NCBI GenBank assembly: GCA_937975735.1
Contig: CALJUI010000108.1
Location: 1-22,207 of the forward strand
Reading direction: 5' to 3'
Origin: an uncultured Rubrivivax sp.
GTDB taxonomy: Bacteria > Pseudomonadota > Gammaproteobacteria > Burkholderiales > Burkholderiaceae_C
Length of the DNA stretch: 22,207 bases
The notes under the pieces are model-generated. The model searched no databases, was not told the DNA's origin, and worked only from the letters and a program-made list of their open reading frames with translations. Below, piece by piece: positions 7,845 through 17,157 of the stretch. Both the position numbers and the translations under genes were made by a program. Each line of letters starts with the position of its first letter. Within the stretch, counting starts at the first letter, position 1.

Positions 7845-7852
<8 letters not shown>
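6542..7852 (-). CDS. URC4/Urg3 family protein (DUF1688), uracil catabolism
   Basis: A 436-residue protein of the DUF1688 family, homologous to fungal URC4/urg3, which is needed for uracil breakdown by the URC pathway in Lachancea kluyveri. The biochemical reaction of the family is not established to my knowledge. Recognisable family segments are the N-terminal helix with AAGESAHFTID, then VPLHSRWRHF, HFSSDLRAPLRVDAKAL, RPGQLFDVL and VPFHKLSQWLVYSMVEPLQWAG. It has no signal peptide or membrane helix. The start is a TTG (7852-7850) with GAAGGGG about 6 bases upstream. It overlaps the end of the URC1-type gene by 8 bases, indicating translational coupling. No ATG is available until about residue 40, inside the conserved region. 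Gene order URC1-URC4 with upp nearby agrees with a bacterial URC route. Confidence 0.9.
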
Positions 7853-9098
<1,246 letters not shown>

Positions 9099-9147
9099 GG
9101 GCTTGTCGATCGAAGGTGGAACAGGATAGCGCGGGAGCCTGGTGACG

Positions 9148-10014
9148 ATGCGAAACAATGCGGACATGGCTCACGAATGCCCCCACCTCGGTCCCCACTT
9201 CGACCCCGACTCCGCCGCGATCGCCGCGAGCGCCGAGCGCCTGCGCCGGTTGGCCGGCGGCCGAGTGCCGGCGCTCGCGCTGCTGCTGGGCACCGGCTGG
9301 CAGGCGGTGGCCGACGCGGTCGAGTCGCCGCGCGACCTGGCCTATGCCGAACTGCCGGCCTTCGCGGCACCCGCCGTGCCGGGGCACGCCGGGCGGGTGC
9401 GCCTGGGTCGGCTCGCCGGGCACGAGCTGCTGCTGCTGTCGGGGCGCGTGCACGCCTACGAGCACGGCCGCTGCGATCCGATGGCCGGCGCGATCCGCAC
9501 GCTCGCCGCCGCCGGCGTGACGACGCTGCTGCAGACCAATGCCGCCGGCAGCCTCGACCCCTCGATGCCACCCGGTGCGCTGATGCTGGTCGAGGACCAC
9601 CTGAACCTGGTGCAGGCCTCGCCGCTGGTCGGCCTGACCGGCCCCGACCGTTTCGTCGACATGGCCGACGCCTACGACGCCCGGCTGCGCCAGGCGATCC
9701 GCGCCGCCGCCACCGGCCAGGACCTGCACGAAGGTGTCTACGCCTGGGTGCTCGGGCCGCAGTTCGAGACGCCGGCCGAGATCCGCATGCTGCAGCGCCT
9801 GGGCGCGCATGCGGTCGGCATGAGCACGGTGCCGGAAACGATCCTCGCGCGCCATGCCGGCTTGCGCGTGGCGGCGCTGTCGATGATCACCAACATGGCC
9901 TGCGGGCTGAGCGACGAGCGGCTGAGCCACGCGCACACGCTGGCGCGCGCCGAGGCGGCACGGGCACAGGCGCTGCGCCTGGTGGCGGCGATCGTGCCGG
10001 CGATCGCCGGCTAA
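9148..10014 (+). CDS. Purine nucleoside phosphorylase (trimeric class I, PNP/XapA type)
   Basis: Cleaves purine nucleosides with phosphate to the free base and ribose 1-phosphate. Family motifs in order are the phosphate loop LLGTGW, the PGHAGRV segment, GRVHAYEHG, TNAAGSLDP, then GPQFETPAEIRM with Glu207 and ITNMACG with Asn249. These last two residues contact the purine ring in trimeric PNPs. The total of 288 residues fits the family. Glu/Asn at these positions favours 6-oxopurine nucleosides (inosine, guanosine, perhaps xanthosine). The start is uncertain: ATG 9148 has GGGAG 10 bases upstream, while ATG 9166 lies just after a -10-like AACAAT and could be leaderless; GTG 9142 is also possible. 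The gene is divergent from URC1 and adds a purine arm to the pyrimidine cluster. Its TAA stop overlaps the TAG stop of the convergent regulator gene. Confidence 0.9.
   Translation: MRNNADMAHECPHLGPHFDPDSAAIAASAERLRRLAGGRVPALALLLGTGWQAVADAVESPRDLAYAELPAFAAPAVPGHAGRVRLGRLAGHELLLLSGRVHAYEHGRCDPMAGAIRTLAAAGVTTLLQTNAAGSLDPSMPPGALMLVEDHLNLVQASPLVGLTGPDRFVDMADAYDARLRQAIRAAATGQDLHEGVYAWVLGPQFETPAEIRMLQRLGAHAVGMSTVPETILARHAGLRVAALSMITNMACGLSDERLSHAHTLARAEAARAQALRLVAAIVPAIAG
9154..9159 (+). promoter_or_regulatory. Candidate -10 element near the PNP start
   Basis: AACAAT matches four of six positions of TATAAT and ends 6 bases before ATG 9166. If used, transcription would begin at or very near that ATG, giving a leaderless message. 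An alternative upstream promoter, TTGTCG at 9103-9108 and GATAGC at 9125-9130 with a 16-base spacer, would support the longer start at 9148. The gap between this gene and URC1 is only 49 bases, so promoters of both must overlap. Confidence 0.3.
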
Positions 10015-10670
10015 GCGCCGCCCTGCTCGCGCACCAGGTTCGCCAGCTCCACGGCCGACTTCACGTTCATCTTGTCGAACACCCGCGCGCGGTGGACCTC
10101 GACGGTGCGCACGCTGATGCCGAGTTGGTCCGCGATCAGCTTGTTCGGCCGGCCGTCGATGACGAGCTGCATCACGTCGCGCTCGCGGTCGGTCAGTTCG
10201 GCCAGCAGCGCTGCGACCCGCGCGCGGCCCTGCCGCGCACCGATCACCGCGGCGCTGGCCGCCAAGGCCTGCTCGACCCGGTCGACCAGGGCGTTGTTGG
10301 AGAAGGGCTTCTCGACGAAGTCGAAGGCGCCGCGCTTGACCGCCGCGACGGCGGTCGGCACGTCGCCGTGGCCGGTCAGGAAGATCACCGGCATCGCGGC
10401 GGTCAGGCCGCGTTCGGCCAAGCGCTCGAACAGGACGAGGCCGCTGGTGCCGGGCATGCGCACGTCGAGCACCAGGCACACCGGCGCCGACGGCCAGGCC
10501 GGCCGGCCGGCGGCGGTGAGCGCGTCCAGCGCGGCCTCGAAGGCCTCGGCGCTGGCGAAGCCCTCGGACAGCAGCCGGCGCGAGCGCAGCAGCCAGGCCA
10601 GCGCGTCGCGCACCACCGCCTCGTCGTCGACGAGGTAGACGGTGGGGATGCCCAGGGCGTGGTCGTTCAT
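10011..10670 (-). CDS. FixJ/DctR-type response regulator (REC-LuxR HTH)
   Basis: A 219-residue two-component response regulator. The receiver domain (about 10-130) has the acidic pair Asp15/Asp16, phosphoacceptor Asp69 in VLDVRMPG, Thr99 and Lys121 (VEKPF). A LuxR-type helix-turn-helix follows at about 154-205, with LTDRERDVMQLV and GISVRTVEVHRARVFDKM typical of the FixJ subgroup. The phosphoacceptor is preceded by a short Ala/Pro-rich insertion (~50-62) compared with FixJ. Its ATG overlaps the kinase stop by 4 bases (ATGA), so the two are translationally coupled. The partner is the PAS histidine kinase just upstream. Targets are unknown. The divergent maeB, and by analogy with Rhodobacter DctS/DctR a C4-dicarboxylate transporter elsewhere, are reasonable candidates. 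Confidence 0.93.
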   Translation of the reverse strand: MNDHALGIPTVYLVDDEAVVRDALAWLLRSRRLLSEGFASAEAFEAALDALTAAGRPAWPSAPVCLVLDVRMPGTSGLVLFERLAERGLTAAMPVIFLTGHGDVPTAVAAVKRGAFDFVEKPFSNNALVDRVEQALAASAAVIGARQGRARVAALLAELTDRERDVMQLVIDGRPNKLIADQLGISVRTVEVHRARVFDKMNVKSAVELANLVREQGGA

Positions 10671-12709
10671 GGCTTCTCGGTCGGCCGCGCGTTCGGCGCC
10701 GCAGGCAGCGTAAACCGGAACGCGGTGCCGCGGCCATCGGATCGACCCGGGGCGGGGTCGAAGTCGAGCGCGCCGCCATGCTGCTCGACGACGGTGCGGC
10801 ACAGGCTCAGGCCCAGGCCCATGCCCTCGCGCCGCGTCGTGAAGAAGGGCGTGAACAGCCGCGCGGCGACGTCGGCCGGGATGCCGGGCCCGGTGTCGAT
10901 GATCGTGAAGGTCACCCAGCGCTCGTGGGTCTGGCGGGCGCGCAGCAGCAGTTCGCGCTCGGACTGCGGCGTGTCGGCCTCCATCGCCTGCAGGCCGTTG
11001 CGCGCGAGGTTGAGCAGCACCTGTTCGACCATCGTGCGGTCGCAGACGACGCGCGGGGCCTTGTCGGGCAAGTCGACCTCGACGCGCGCCCCGCTCTTGC
11101 GCGCCTGCAGGCGGATCAGCGGCAGCACCGCGTCGATCAGCCGGTCGACGGCGATGGTCTCGTGCAGCTGCTCGCGGCGGCGCACGAAGTCGTGCACGCT
11201 CTTGATGATGCGGCCGGCGCGCTCGGCCTGCTCGCTGATGCGCGTCAGGCCCTGGCGCAGCATGTCGGCGGAGTCGCCGGCCGGCGCGCCTTCGAGCAGG
11301 TTCAGCGAGCCGCTGGCGTAGCTGGCGATCGCCGCCAGCGGCTGGTTCAGCTCGTGGCTCATCAGCGAGGCCATTTCGCCGACGGTGGCCAGCCGCGCGC
11401 TGGCCTGCAGCCGCTCGTGCTGCTGGCGCGAGACCTCCTCCATCCGGCGCTGCTCGCTGACGTCGAGCACCGCGCTCATCCAGCCGGTCTGGTGGCCGTC
11501 GCCGTCGCGCAGCGGCGCTTCGTAGATCATCACCGGGAAGCGCTCGCCGTTGCTGCGCATGAACACCGTCTCGAAGCCCTCGCGCGTCTCGTCGAGGTCG
11601 GCGTCGGCGCCGGCGGCGCGCCGCGCGTCCTGGCGGCGCTGGTAGTCGGCACGATGCTCGGGCGGCCAGTACGGCGGCGAGGTCGCGGTCAGCAGCTGCT
11701 CGGCGCTGAAGCCGACCATCGCGCAGAAGGCCGGGTTGACGTAGGTGATGGCGCCGTCGAGGTCGCGCGCGCGCAGCCCGGTCACCAGCGAGTCCTCCAT
11801 CGCCTTGCGGAAGGTCAGCGCCTCGGCCAAGGCGCGCTCGGCCCCGGCGCGCCGCCGCACGTCCCGGGCGAGCAGGAAGACCAGCGCGAAGAGGGCGAAG
11901 GACAGGCCCAGCACCAGCGCCGTCGCGAGGTTGGGGATCAGGCGCGGCGCGCCGGCGGCGCTGTCCACGCGCAGTTGCATCGAAACGCCGGGCAGGTCGA
12001 CCAGCCGCTCAGCGCGGAACACGCCGGCGCCGCGCGGCAGGCCGGCGCGGGCCAGCCGGGTGCCGTCGCCCTCGACGAAGCTGAACTCGAAGCGGCGCGC
12101 CTGCGCCGGCGTCATCGCACGGTCGAGCAGCGCGGCCAGACGCAAGGTGCCGACGACGTAGCCGGCCGGCGCGCCGGCACTCGACAGGGGCACGCAGACG
12201 TCGAACACCTCGACGCCCAGGCCGTCGGCGGTCGGCACGAAATAGCTGCGCGAGAAGGCCGGCGTCAGCGTGCGCCGCGCGGCACCGCAGACCGACTCGG
12301 TCTCGCCGTCGAGCTGCGGGCGCGACAGCTGGGTGAAGATCGGCGTGCCGAACGGCGAGTCGGCCTCGAGCACGATGGCGAGCATCGGGGCGCGCAGCTC
12401 CAGCCGGGCCAGCTCGCGGTGGCCGCGCAGTTCCTCGGCGGCGGCGCGCAGGAAGCGCTCGCGGTCACCGGCGACGGCACCGATCGCCTGCAGCCGCTGC
12501 CGCGCGACGAGCAGGTCGCGACGCAGCTCGGCCGCGACCTCGATCGCCACCGACTCGGTTTCTTCCTGAACGCGCGAGGACTCGTAGTTCAGCGTCAGTG
12601 CCACCAGCAGCGTTTGCGCCACCACCAGCAGCAGCAACAGCGCCACCCACAGCAGCGCGCGCTGGGGTCGGCGCCAGCGTCGCGGGGCGACCGGGGACAG
12701 GGCGTTCAT
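10667..12709 (-). CDS. Membrane sensor histidine kinase with periplasmic sensor and PAS domain (DctS/FixL-like)
   Basis: A 680-residue kinase. TM1 at about 19-40 and TM2 at about 262-281 flank a ~220-residue periplasmic domain, probably a Cache/CHASE-like ligand sensor, with Cys141 and Cys172. A cytoplasmic PAS/PAC module follows (~298-420; ITYVNPAFCAMVGFS). Next come the dimerisation domain with phospho-His452 in SLMSHELNQPLAAI and the ATPase domain with N box NLARNGLQAME, G1 box DTGPGIP and G2 box GMGLGLSL. This layout matches DctB/DctS-type dicarboxylate sensors. Its divergence from maeB, which decarboxylates malate, supports sensing of a C4-dicarboxylate, but no ligand residues can be named. 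The start was chosen at the ATG 12709; the open frame further upstream runs antisense through maeB and is not real. The -10-like CATACT (12730-12725) is a possible promoter. Confidence 0.93.
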   Translation of the reverse strand: MNALSPVAPRRWRRPQRALLWVALLLLLVVAQTLLVALTLNYESSRVQEETESVAIEVAAELRRDLLVARQRLQAIGAVAGDRERFLRAAAEELRGHRELARLELRAPMLAIVLEADSPFGTPIFTQLSRPQLDGETESVCGAARRTLTPAFSRSYFVPTADGLGVEVFDVCVPLSSAGAPAGYVVGTLRLAALLDRAMTPAQARRFEFSFVEGDGTRLARAGLPRGAGVFRAERLVDLPGVSMQLRVDSAAGAPRLIPNLATALVLGLSFALFALVFLLARDVRRRAGAERALAEALTFRKAMEDSLVTGLRARDLDGAITYVNPAFCAMVGFSAEQLLTATSPPYWPPEHRADYQRRQDARRAAGADADLDETREGFETVFMRSNGERFPVMIYEAPLRDGDGHQTGWMSAVLDVSEQRRMEEVSRQQHERLQASARLATVGEMASLMSHELNQPLAAIASYASGSLNLLEGAPAGDSADMLRQGLTRISEQAERAGRIIKSVHDFVRRREQLHETIAVDRLIDAVLPLIRLQARKSGARVEVDLPDKAPRVVCDRTMVEQVLLNLARNGLQAMEADTPQSERELLLRARQTHERWVTFTIIDTGPGIPADVAARLFTPFFTTRREGMGLGLSLCRTVVEQHGGALDFDPAPGRSDGRGTAFRFTLPAAPNARPTEKP

Positions 12710-12772
12710 CGGGGGGCGGGCTCCAGTATGGCTTGCGCCCCGGGCCGCGCGGTACGCAGTTCCGCGCATGCG

Positions 12773-12799
12773 ACACTGGCGGCCGATCACCCACACTGG
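12773..12799. repeat. Direct repeat in the histidine kinase-maeB intergenic region
   Basis: ACACTGG occurs at 12773-12779 and again at 12793-12799, a start-to-start distance of 20 bases, close to two helical turns. It lies in the 138-base divergent region between the kinase and maeB. A 7-base repeat in such a region can arise by chance, so an operator role is only a suggestion. Confidence 0.25.
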
Positions 12800-12847
12800 G
12801 CGCCCCGCGGCGAGCCCGTCGCTCCCGAAGTCCTGGAGACCCTCCCG

Positions 12848-15142
<2,295 letters not shown>

Positions 15143-15212
15143 CCGCAATCCGTTTCCGAATGTGAGCGCACGCATACACACCGAGGGATTGCCCCATTTT
15201 GAGGCGGGCCGC

Positions 15213-15241
15213 TTGAGCTTCTAGGGGGATTCGGGTAGCAT
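15213..15241 (+). promoter_or_regulatory. Candidate sigma-70 promoter of the RNase-barstar operon
   Basis: TTGAGC at 15213-15218 and TAGCAT at 15236-15241 are separated by exactly 17 bases. Transcription would start near 15248, leaving a short leader with AGGG at 15258-15261 before the GTG at 15269. Both boxes match four of six consensus positions. This is the best two-box promoter I found in the window and it also supports the GTG start over the TTG at 15248. Confidence 0.5.
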
Positions 15242-15268
15242 CCCGCCTTGGTTTTTCAGGGTAATCCC

Positions 15269-15697
15269 GTGTCTCTCTCCGATCGGATCGGAATCGGGCG
15301 GGCGTTCAACAAGTTGGCGCTCGCTTTTATATTGGCCGGCGGCGGATGGTTGGCCGGCCAGTCGCCGGCACTGGCGAGAGACGCCTCCCCCGAAGTCCCG
15401 CCCGGCATGGCGGTGGTGGCGCTGGCCACCTTGCCGCCGCAGGCGCAGCAGACCCATCGGCTCATCCTGGCCGGCGGCCCCTTCCCGTACCGGAAGGATG
15501 GCAGCGTGTTCCAGAACCGTGAGCGGCGGCTGCCGGCGCACCCGCGCGGGTACTACCGGGAGTACACCGTGAAGACCCCGGGGTCGCGAGACCGCGGCGC
15601 GCGTCGCATCGTCTGCGGCGGGCCGCGTCCCGTGACACCGGAAGCCTGCTACTACACCGGCGATCACTACACGAGCTTCCAGCGCATCGTGCATTGA
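15269..15697 (+). CDS. Secreted guanyl-specific ribonuclease (RNase Sa / barnase-T1 superfamily)
   Basis: A 142-residue exported endoribonuclease that should cut single-stranded RNA after G through a 2',3'-cyclic intermediate. A hydrophobic N-terminal segment (ALAFILAGGGWLAGQSPALA, ~17-36) looks like a signal peptide cut near residue 37. The ~95-residue mature core is strikingly like Streptomyces RNase Sa: FQNRERRLP, YYREYTVKTPG, RGARRIV and YYTGDHY. The catalytic set is complete, with Glu98 as base, Arg109 and Arg113 binding phosphate, and His133 as acid. Cys116 and Cys127 could form a disulphide. The GTG start is preferred for AGGG 7 bases upstream and the promoter fit; the TTG at 15248 would add seven residues. 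A barstar-like inhibitor follows 52 bases downstream, consistent with self-protection. Whether it is nutritional or a weapon is not decided by the sequence. Confidence 0.92.
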   Translation: MSLSDRIGIGRAFNKLALAFILAGGGWLAGQSPALARDASPEVPPGMAVVALATLPPQAQQTHRLILAGGPFPYRKDGSVFQNRERRLPAHPRGYYREYTVKTPGSRDRGARRIVCGGPRPVTPEACYYTGDHYTSFQRIVH

Positions 15698-15749
15698 TCG
15701 ACGGCGCAACCGAGATCCATCGTTTCATTGATCCAGGAGGCACGAGACC

Positions 15750-16145
15750 ATGCTCTTGCAGACCGTCCGTCCCAACATCGTGCAGGCGATCCGCGCCTAC
15801 CGAGTGGACGACTTGCAACAGGCCGCCGCGGATGCGCAGCAGCACTTCCTGTACGCCGACCTGTCGTCGGCGCAGACCAAGCAGGATGTGCTCGAGGGCA
15901 TCGCCGGCGCGTTCCTGTTCCCGCCGCACTTCGGCAAGAACCTCGACGCGCTGTACGACTGCATGACCGACCTCGTGCACAAGGCCGGCCAGCAGCCGGG
16001 CTTCGTCGTCGTGCTCGAGCACATCCCGGACAACCCGCGCTTCGACCGCGAGGCGCGCGAGCAGTTGATCGACGTCTTCCGCGACGCTGCCGACTACTGG
16101 GGAGAACGACGAATACCGTTCAGGTGTTTCTATTCTTTTCGGTAG
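15750..16145 (+). CDS. Barstar-family ribonuclease inhibitor
   Basis: A 131-residue cytosolic protein of the barstar family that should bind and block the adjacent RNase before export. The barstar core spans ~45-131. FPPHFGKNLDALYDCMTDL aligns with the barnase-binding helix of barstar, and Asp66 and Asp70 match the acidic residues (Asp35, Asp39) that plug the barnase active site. VVVLEHI and IDVFRDAADYW are the later strand and helix. An N-terminal ~44-residue extension (to QTK) is longer than in Bacillus barstar (90 residues in all). The Shine-Dalgarno AGGAGG (15735-15740) is perfect and 9 bases from the ATG, stronger than that of the RNase gene. The C-terminus (PFRCFYSFR) ends where barstar normally ends, so I see no truncation. 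An inverted repeat begins right after the stop codon. Confidence 0.92.
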   Translation: MLLQTVRPNIVQAIRAYRVDDLQQAAADAQQHFLYADLSSAQTKQDVLEGIAGAFLFPPHFGKNLDALYDCMTDLVHKAGQQPGFVVVLEHIPDNPRFDREAREQLIDVFRDAADYWGERRIPFRCFYSFR

Positions 16146-16178
16146 CCCGCTCCCAGGAAATCGGGTCATGGGAGCGGG
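16146..16178 (+). promoter_or_regulatory. Perfect 10-bp inverted repeat that would hide the Shine-Dalgarno of the following small ORF
   Basis: CCCGCTCCCA (16146-16155) and TGGGAGCGGG (16169-16178) are exact reverse complements around a 13-base loop. The left arm starts at the base after the barstar stop. The right arm contains GGAG (16171-16174), the only well-spaced Shine-Dalgarno (9 bases) for the ATG at 16184. No U-run follows, so it is not a typical terminator. It could regulate translation of the small ORF or stabilise the RNase-barstar message. I know of no RNA family that matches. Confidence 0.6.
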
Positions 16179-16183
16179 CGGAG

Positions 16184-16318
16184 ATGACCCAGGCGATCGT
16201 CGCCAAGGCGCCGGCCAAGGTGGCCGCGTCCAAGAACGGCGTGAATCCCAACTTCGGCATGAACATGCCGATGATGAGCAGTGCCTTCGACACGGCCGCG
16301 TGGCTGACTGCCGCATGA
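16184..16318 (+). CDS. Small 44-residue protein of unknown function
   Basis: I do not recognise this protein. It begins MTQAIVAKAPAKVAASKNG, a basic Ala/Lys-rich N-terminal half with no clear signal peptide. The middle is Met/Asn-rich (NPNFGMNMPMMSS), and it ends FDTAAWLTAA. About 40 of 44 codons end in G or C, like the real genes around it, which supports coding. GGAG at 16171-16174 is well spaced but lies inside the inverted repeat arm; a second GGAG touches the ATG and is too close to work. It lies 38 bases after barstar and before a strong terminator, so it is probably the last gene of the RNase-barstar operon. A leader-like peptide, a third component of the RNase system or an unrelated small protein are all possible. 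Confidence 0.55.
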   Translation: MTQAIVAKAPAKVAASKNGVNPNFGMNMPMMSSAFDTAAWLTAA

Positions 16319-16340
16319 GCTGAGCCGCCGCTGGCGCGCG

Positions 16341-16370
16341 GACACGGGCCGTCTTCGGACGGCCCGTGTC
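16341..16370. terminator. Strong bidirectional intrinsic terminator
   Basis: GACACGGGCCGTC (16341-16353) and GACGGCCCGTGTC (16358-16370) form a perfect 13-bp stem closed by a TTCG tetraloop. The plus-strand side continues GTTTCC. It lies between the end of the RNase-barstar-small ORF unit and the end of ksgA (stop at 16386), so it can end transcription from both directions. The U-tract is short in both directions, as is common in GC-rich genomes. Confidence 0.85.
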
Positions 16371-16385
16371 GTTTCCGGCCCGCCG

Positions 16386-17150
16386 TCAGCGCCCCGACAC
16401 GCGCTGCGCGAGCGCGACGAACTCGGCGACCGGCACCTCCTCGGCGCGCCGGCGCAGCTCGAACTCGCCGGCGACGCCGCGCGCCTCCAGCCAGGCGCCC
16501 AGCGTGTGCCGCAGCAGCTTGCGGCGCTGCGAGAAGGCCACCGCGACGATTTCCGACAGCAGCGCCGGGTCGGCCGCGTCGGGCTGCGGCCACGGCAGCA
16601 TGCGCACGACCGCCGAGTCGACCCGCGGCGGCGGGTCGAAGGCCTCGGGCGGCACGTCGAGCACGGCCTCCATGTGGTAGCGCCACTGCAGCATCACCGA
16701 CAGCCGCCCGTAGGCCTTGTGGCCGGGGCGCGCGACCATGCGCTCGACGACTTCCTTCTGCAGCATGAAGTGCTGGTCCTGCACCAGGCCGGCATGGTCG
16801 AGCAGGTGAAAGAGGATCGGCGTGGAGATGTTGTAGGGCAGGTTGCCGACGATGCGCAGCGCGCGTCCTGCGTCGGCGTGCACGGCGGCGAAGTCCACCG
16901 TCAGCACGTCGGCCTCGATCACCGTCAGCCCGGGGCGCTGGCGCAGCCGCCGCGCGAGATCGCGGTCGAGCTCGATCACGGTCAGTACCGGGCAGCGTTC
17001 GTGCAGCGGCGCGGTCAGCGCGCCCAGGCCGGGTCCGATCTCGACCAGGGCGTCGCCGGGCCTCGGATCGATCGCGTCGACGATGGCGTGCAGGACCGCG
17101 GTGTCGGTCAGGAAGTGCTGGCCGAAGCGCTTGCGCGGCTGGTGCTTCAC
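16386..17150 (-). CDS. rsmA: 16S rRNA dimethyladenosine transferase (KsgA/RsmA)
   Basis: Dimethylates the two adjacent adenosines near the 3' end of 16S rRNA (A1518/A1519 in E. coli numbering) during late 30S assembly, using SAM. The 254-residue length is close to the family. The N-terminal KRFGQHFLTD, the SAM loop EIGPGLGALT (37-46), acidic Glu60 in VIELD and the catalytic NLPYNIS (103-109) are all intact. The start codon is GTG (17150-17148), fixed by alignment of the conserved N-terminus. The gene begins 7 bases after the surA stop and ends the leftward lptD-surA-ksgA unit, followed by the strong hairpin terminator. In many proteobacteria pdxA lies between surA and this gene; it is missing here. 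Confidence 0.97.
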   Translation of the reverse strand: MKHQPRKRFGQHFLTDTAVLHAIVDAIDPRPGDALVEIGPGLGALTAPLHERCPVLTVIELDRDLARRLRQRPGLTVIEADVLTVDFAAVHADAGRALRIVGNLPYNISTPILFHLLDHAGLVQDQHFMLQKEVVERMVARPGHKAYGRLSVMLQWRYHMEAVLDVPPEAFDPPPRVDSAVVRMLPWPQPDAADPALLSEIVAVAFSQRRKLLRHTLGAWLEARGVAGEFELRRRAEEVPVAEFVALAQRVSGR

Positions 17151-17157
17151 CGGCGGC

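Noticed and set aside
9099..9167. Longer start for the URC1-type protein at 9167
   Set aside because: It would add 23 poorly conserved residues and overlap the start of the divergent PNP gene.
15201..15255. CGGG-TAGCAT-CCCG followed by T-rich sequence as a maeB terminator
   Set aside because: The stem is only 4 bp, and the same bases form the better-supported RNase promoter.
15248..15268. TTG start of the RNase gene at 15248
   Set aside because: This base coincides with the predicted transcription start; the GTG at 15269 has a Shine-Dalgarno at good distance and gives a sensible signal peptide.
16100..16145. Frameshift truncation at the barstar C-terminus (unusual PFRCFYSFR end)
   Set aside because: The last helix and strand align to the normal end of barstar, so the protein is complete.
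16146..16178. Inverted repeat after barstar as an ordinary intrinsic terminator
   Set aside because: No U-run follows on the plus strand and a coding-like small ORF starts 5 bases later; the real terminator is at 16341-16370.
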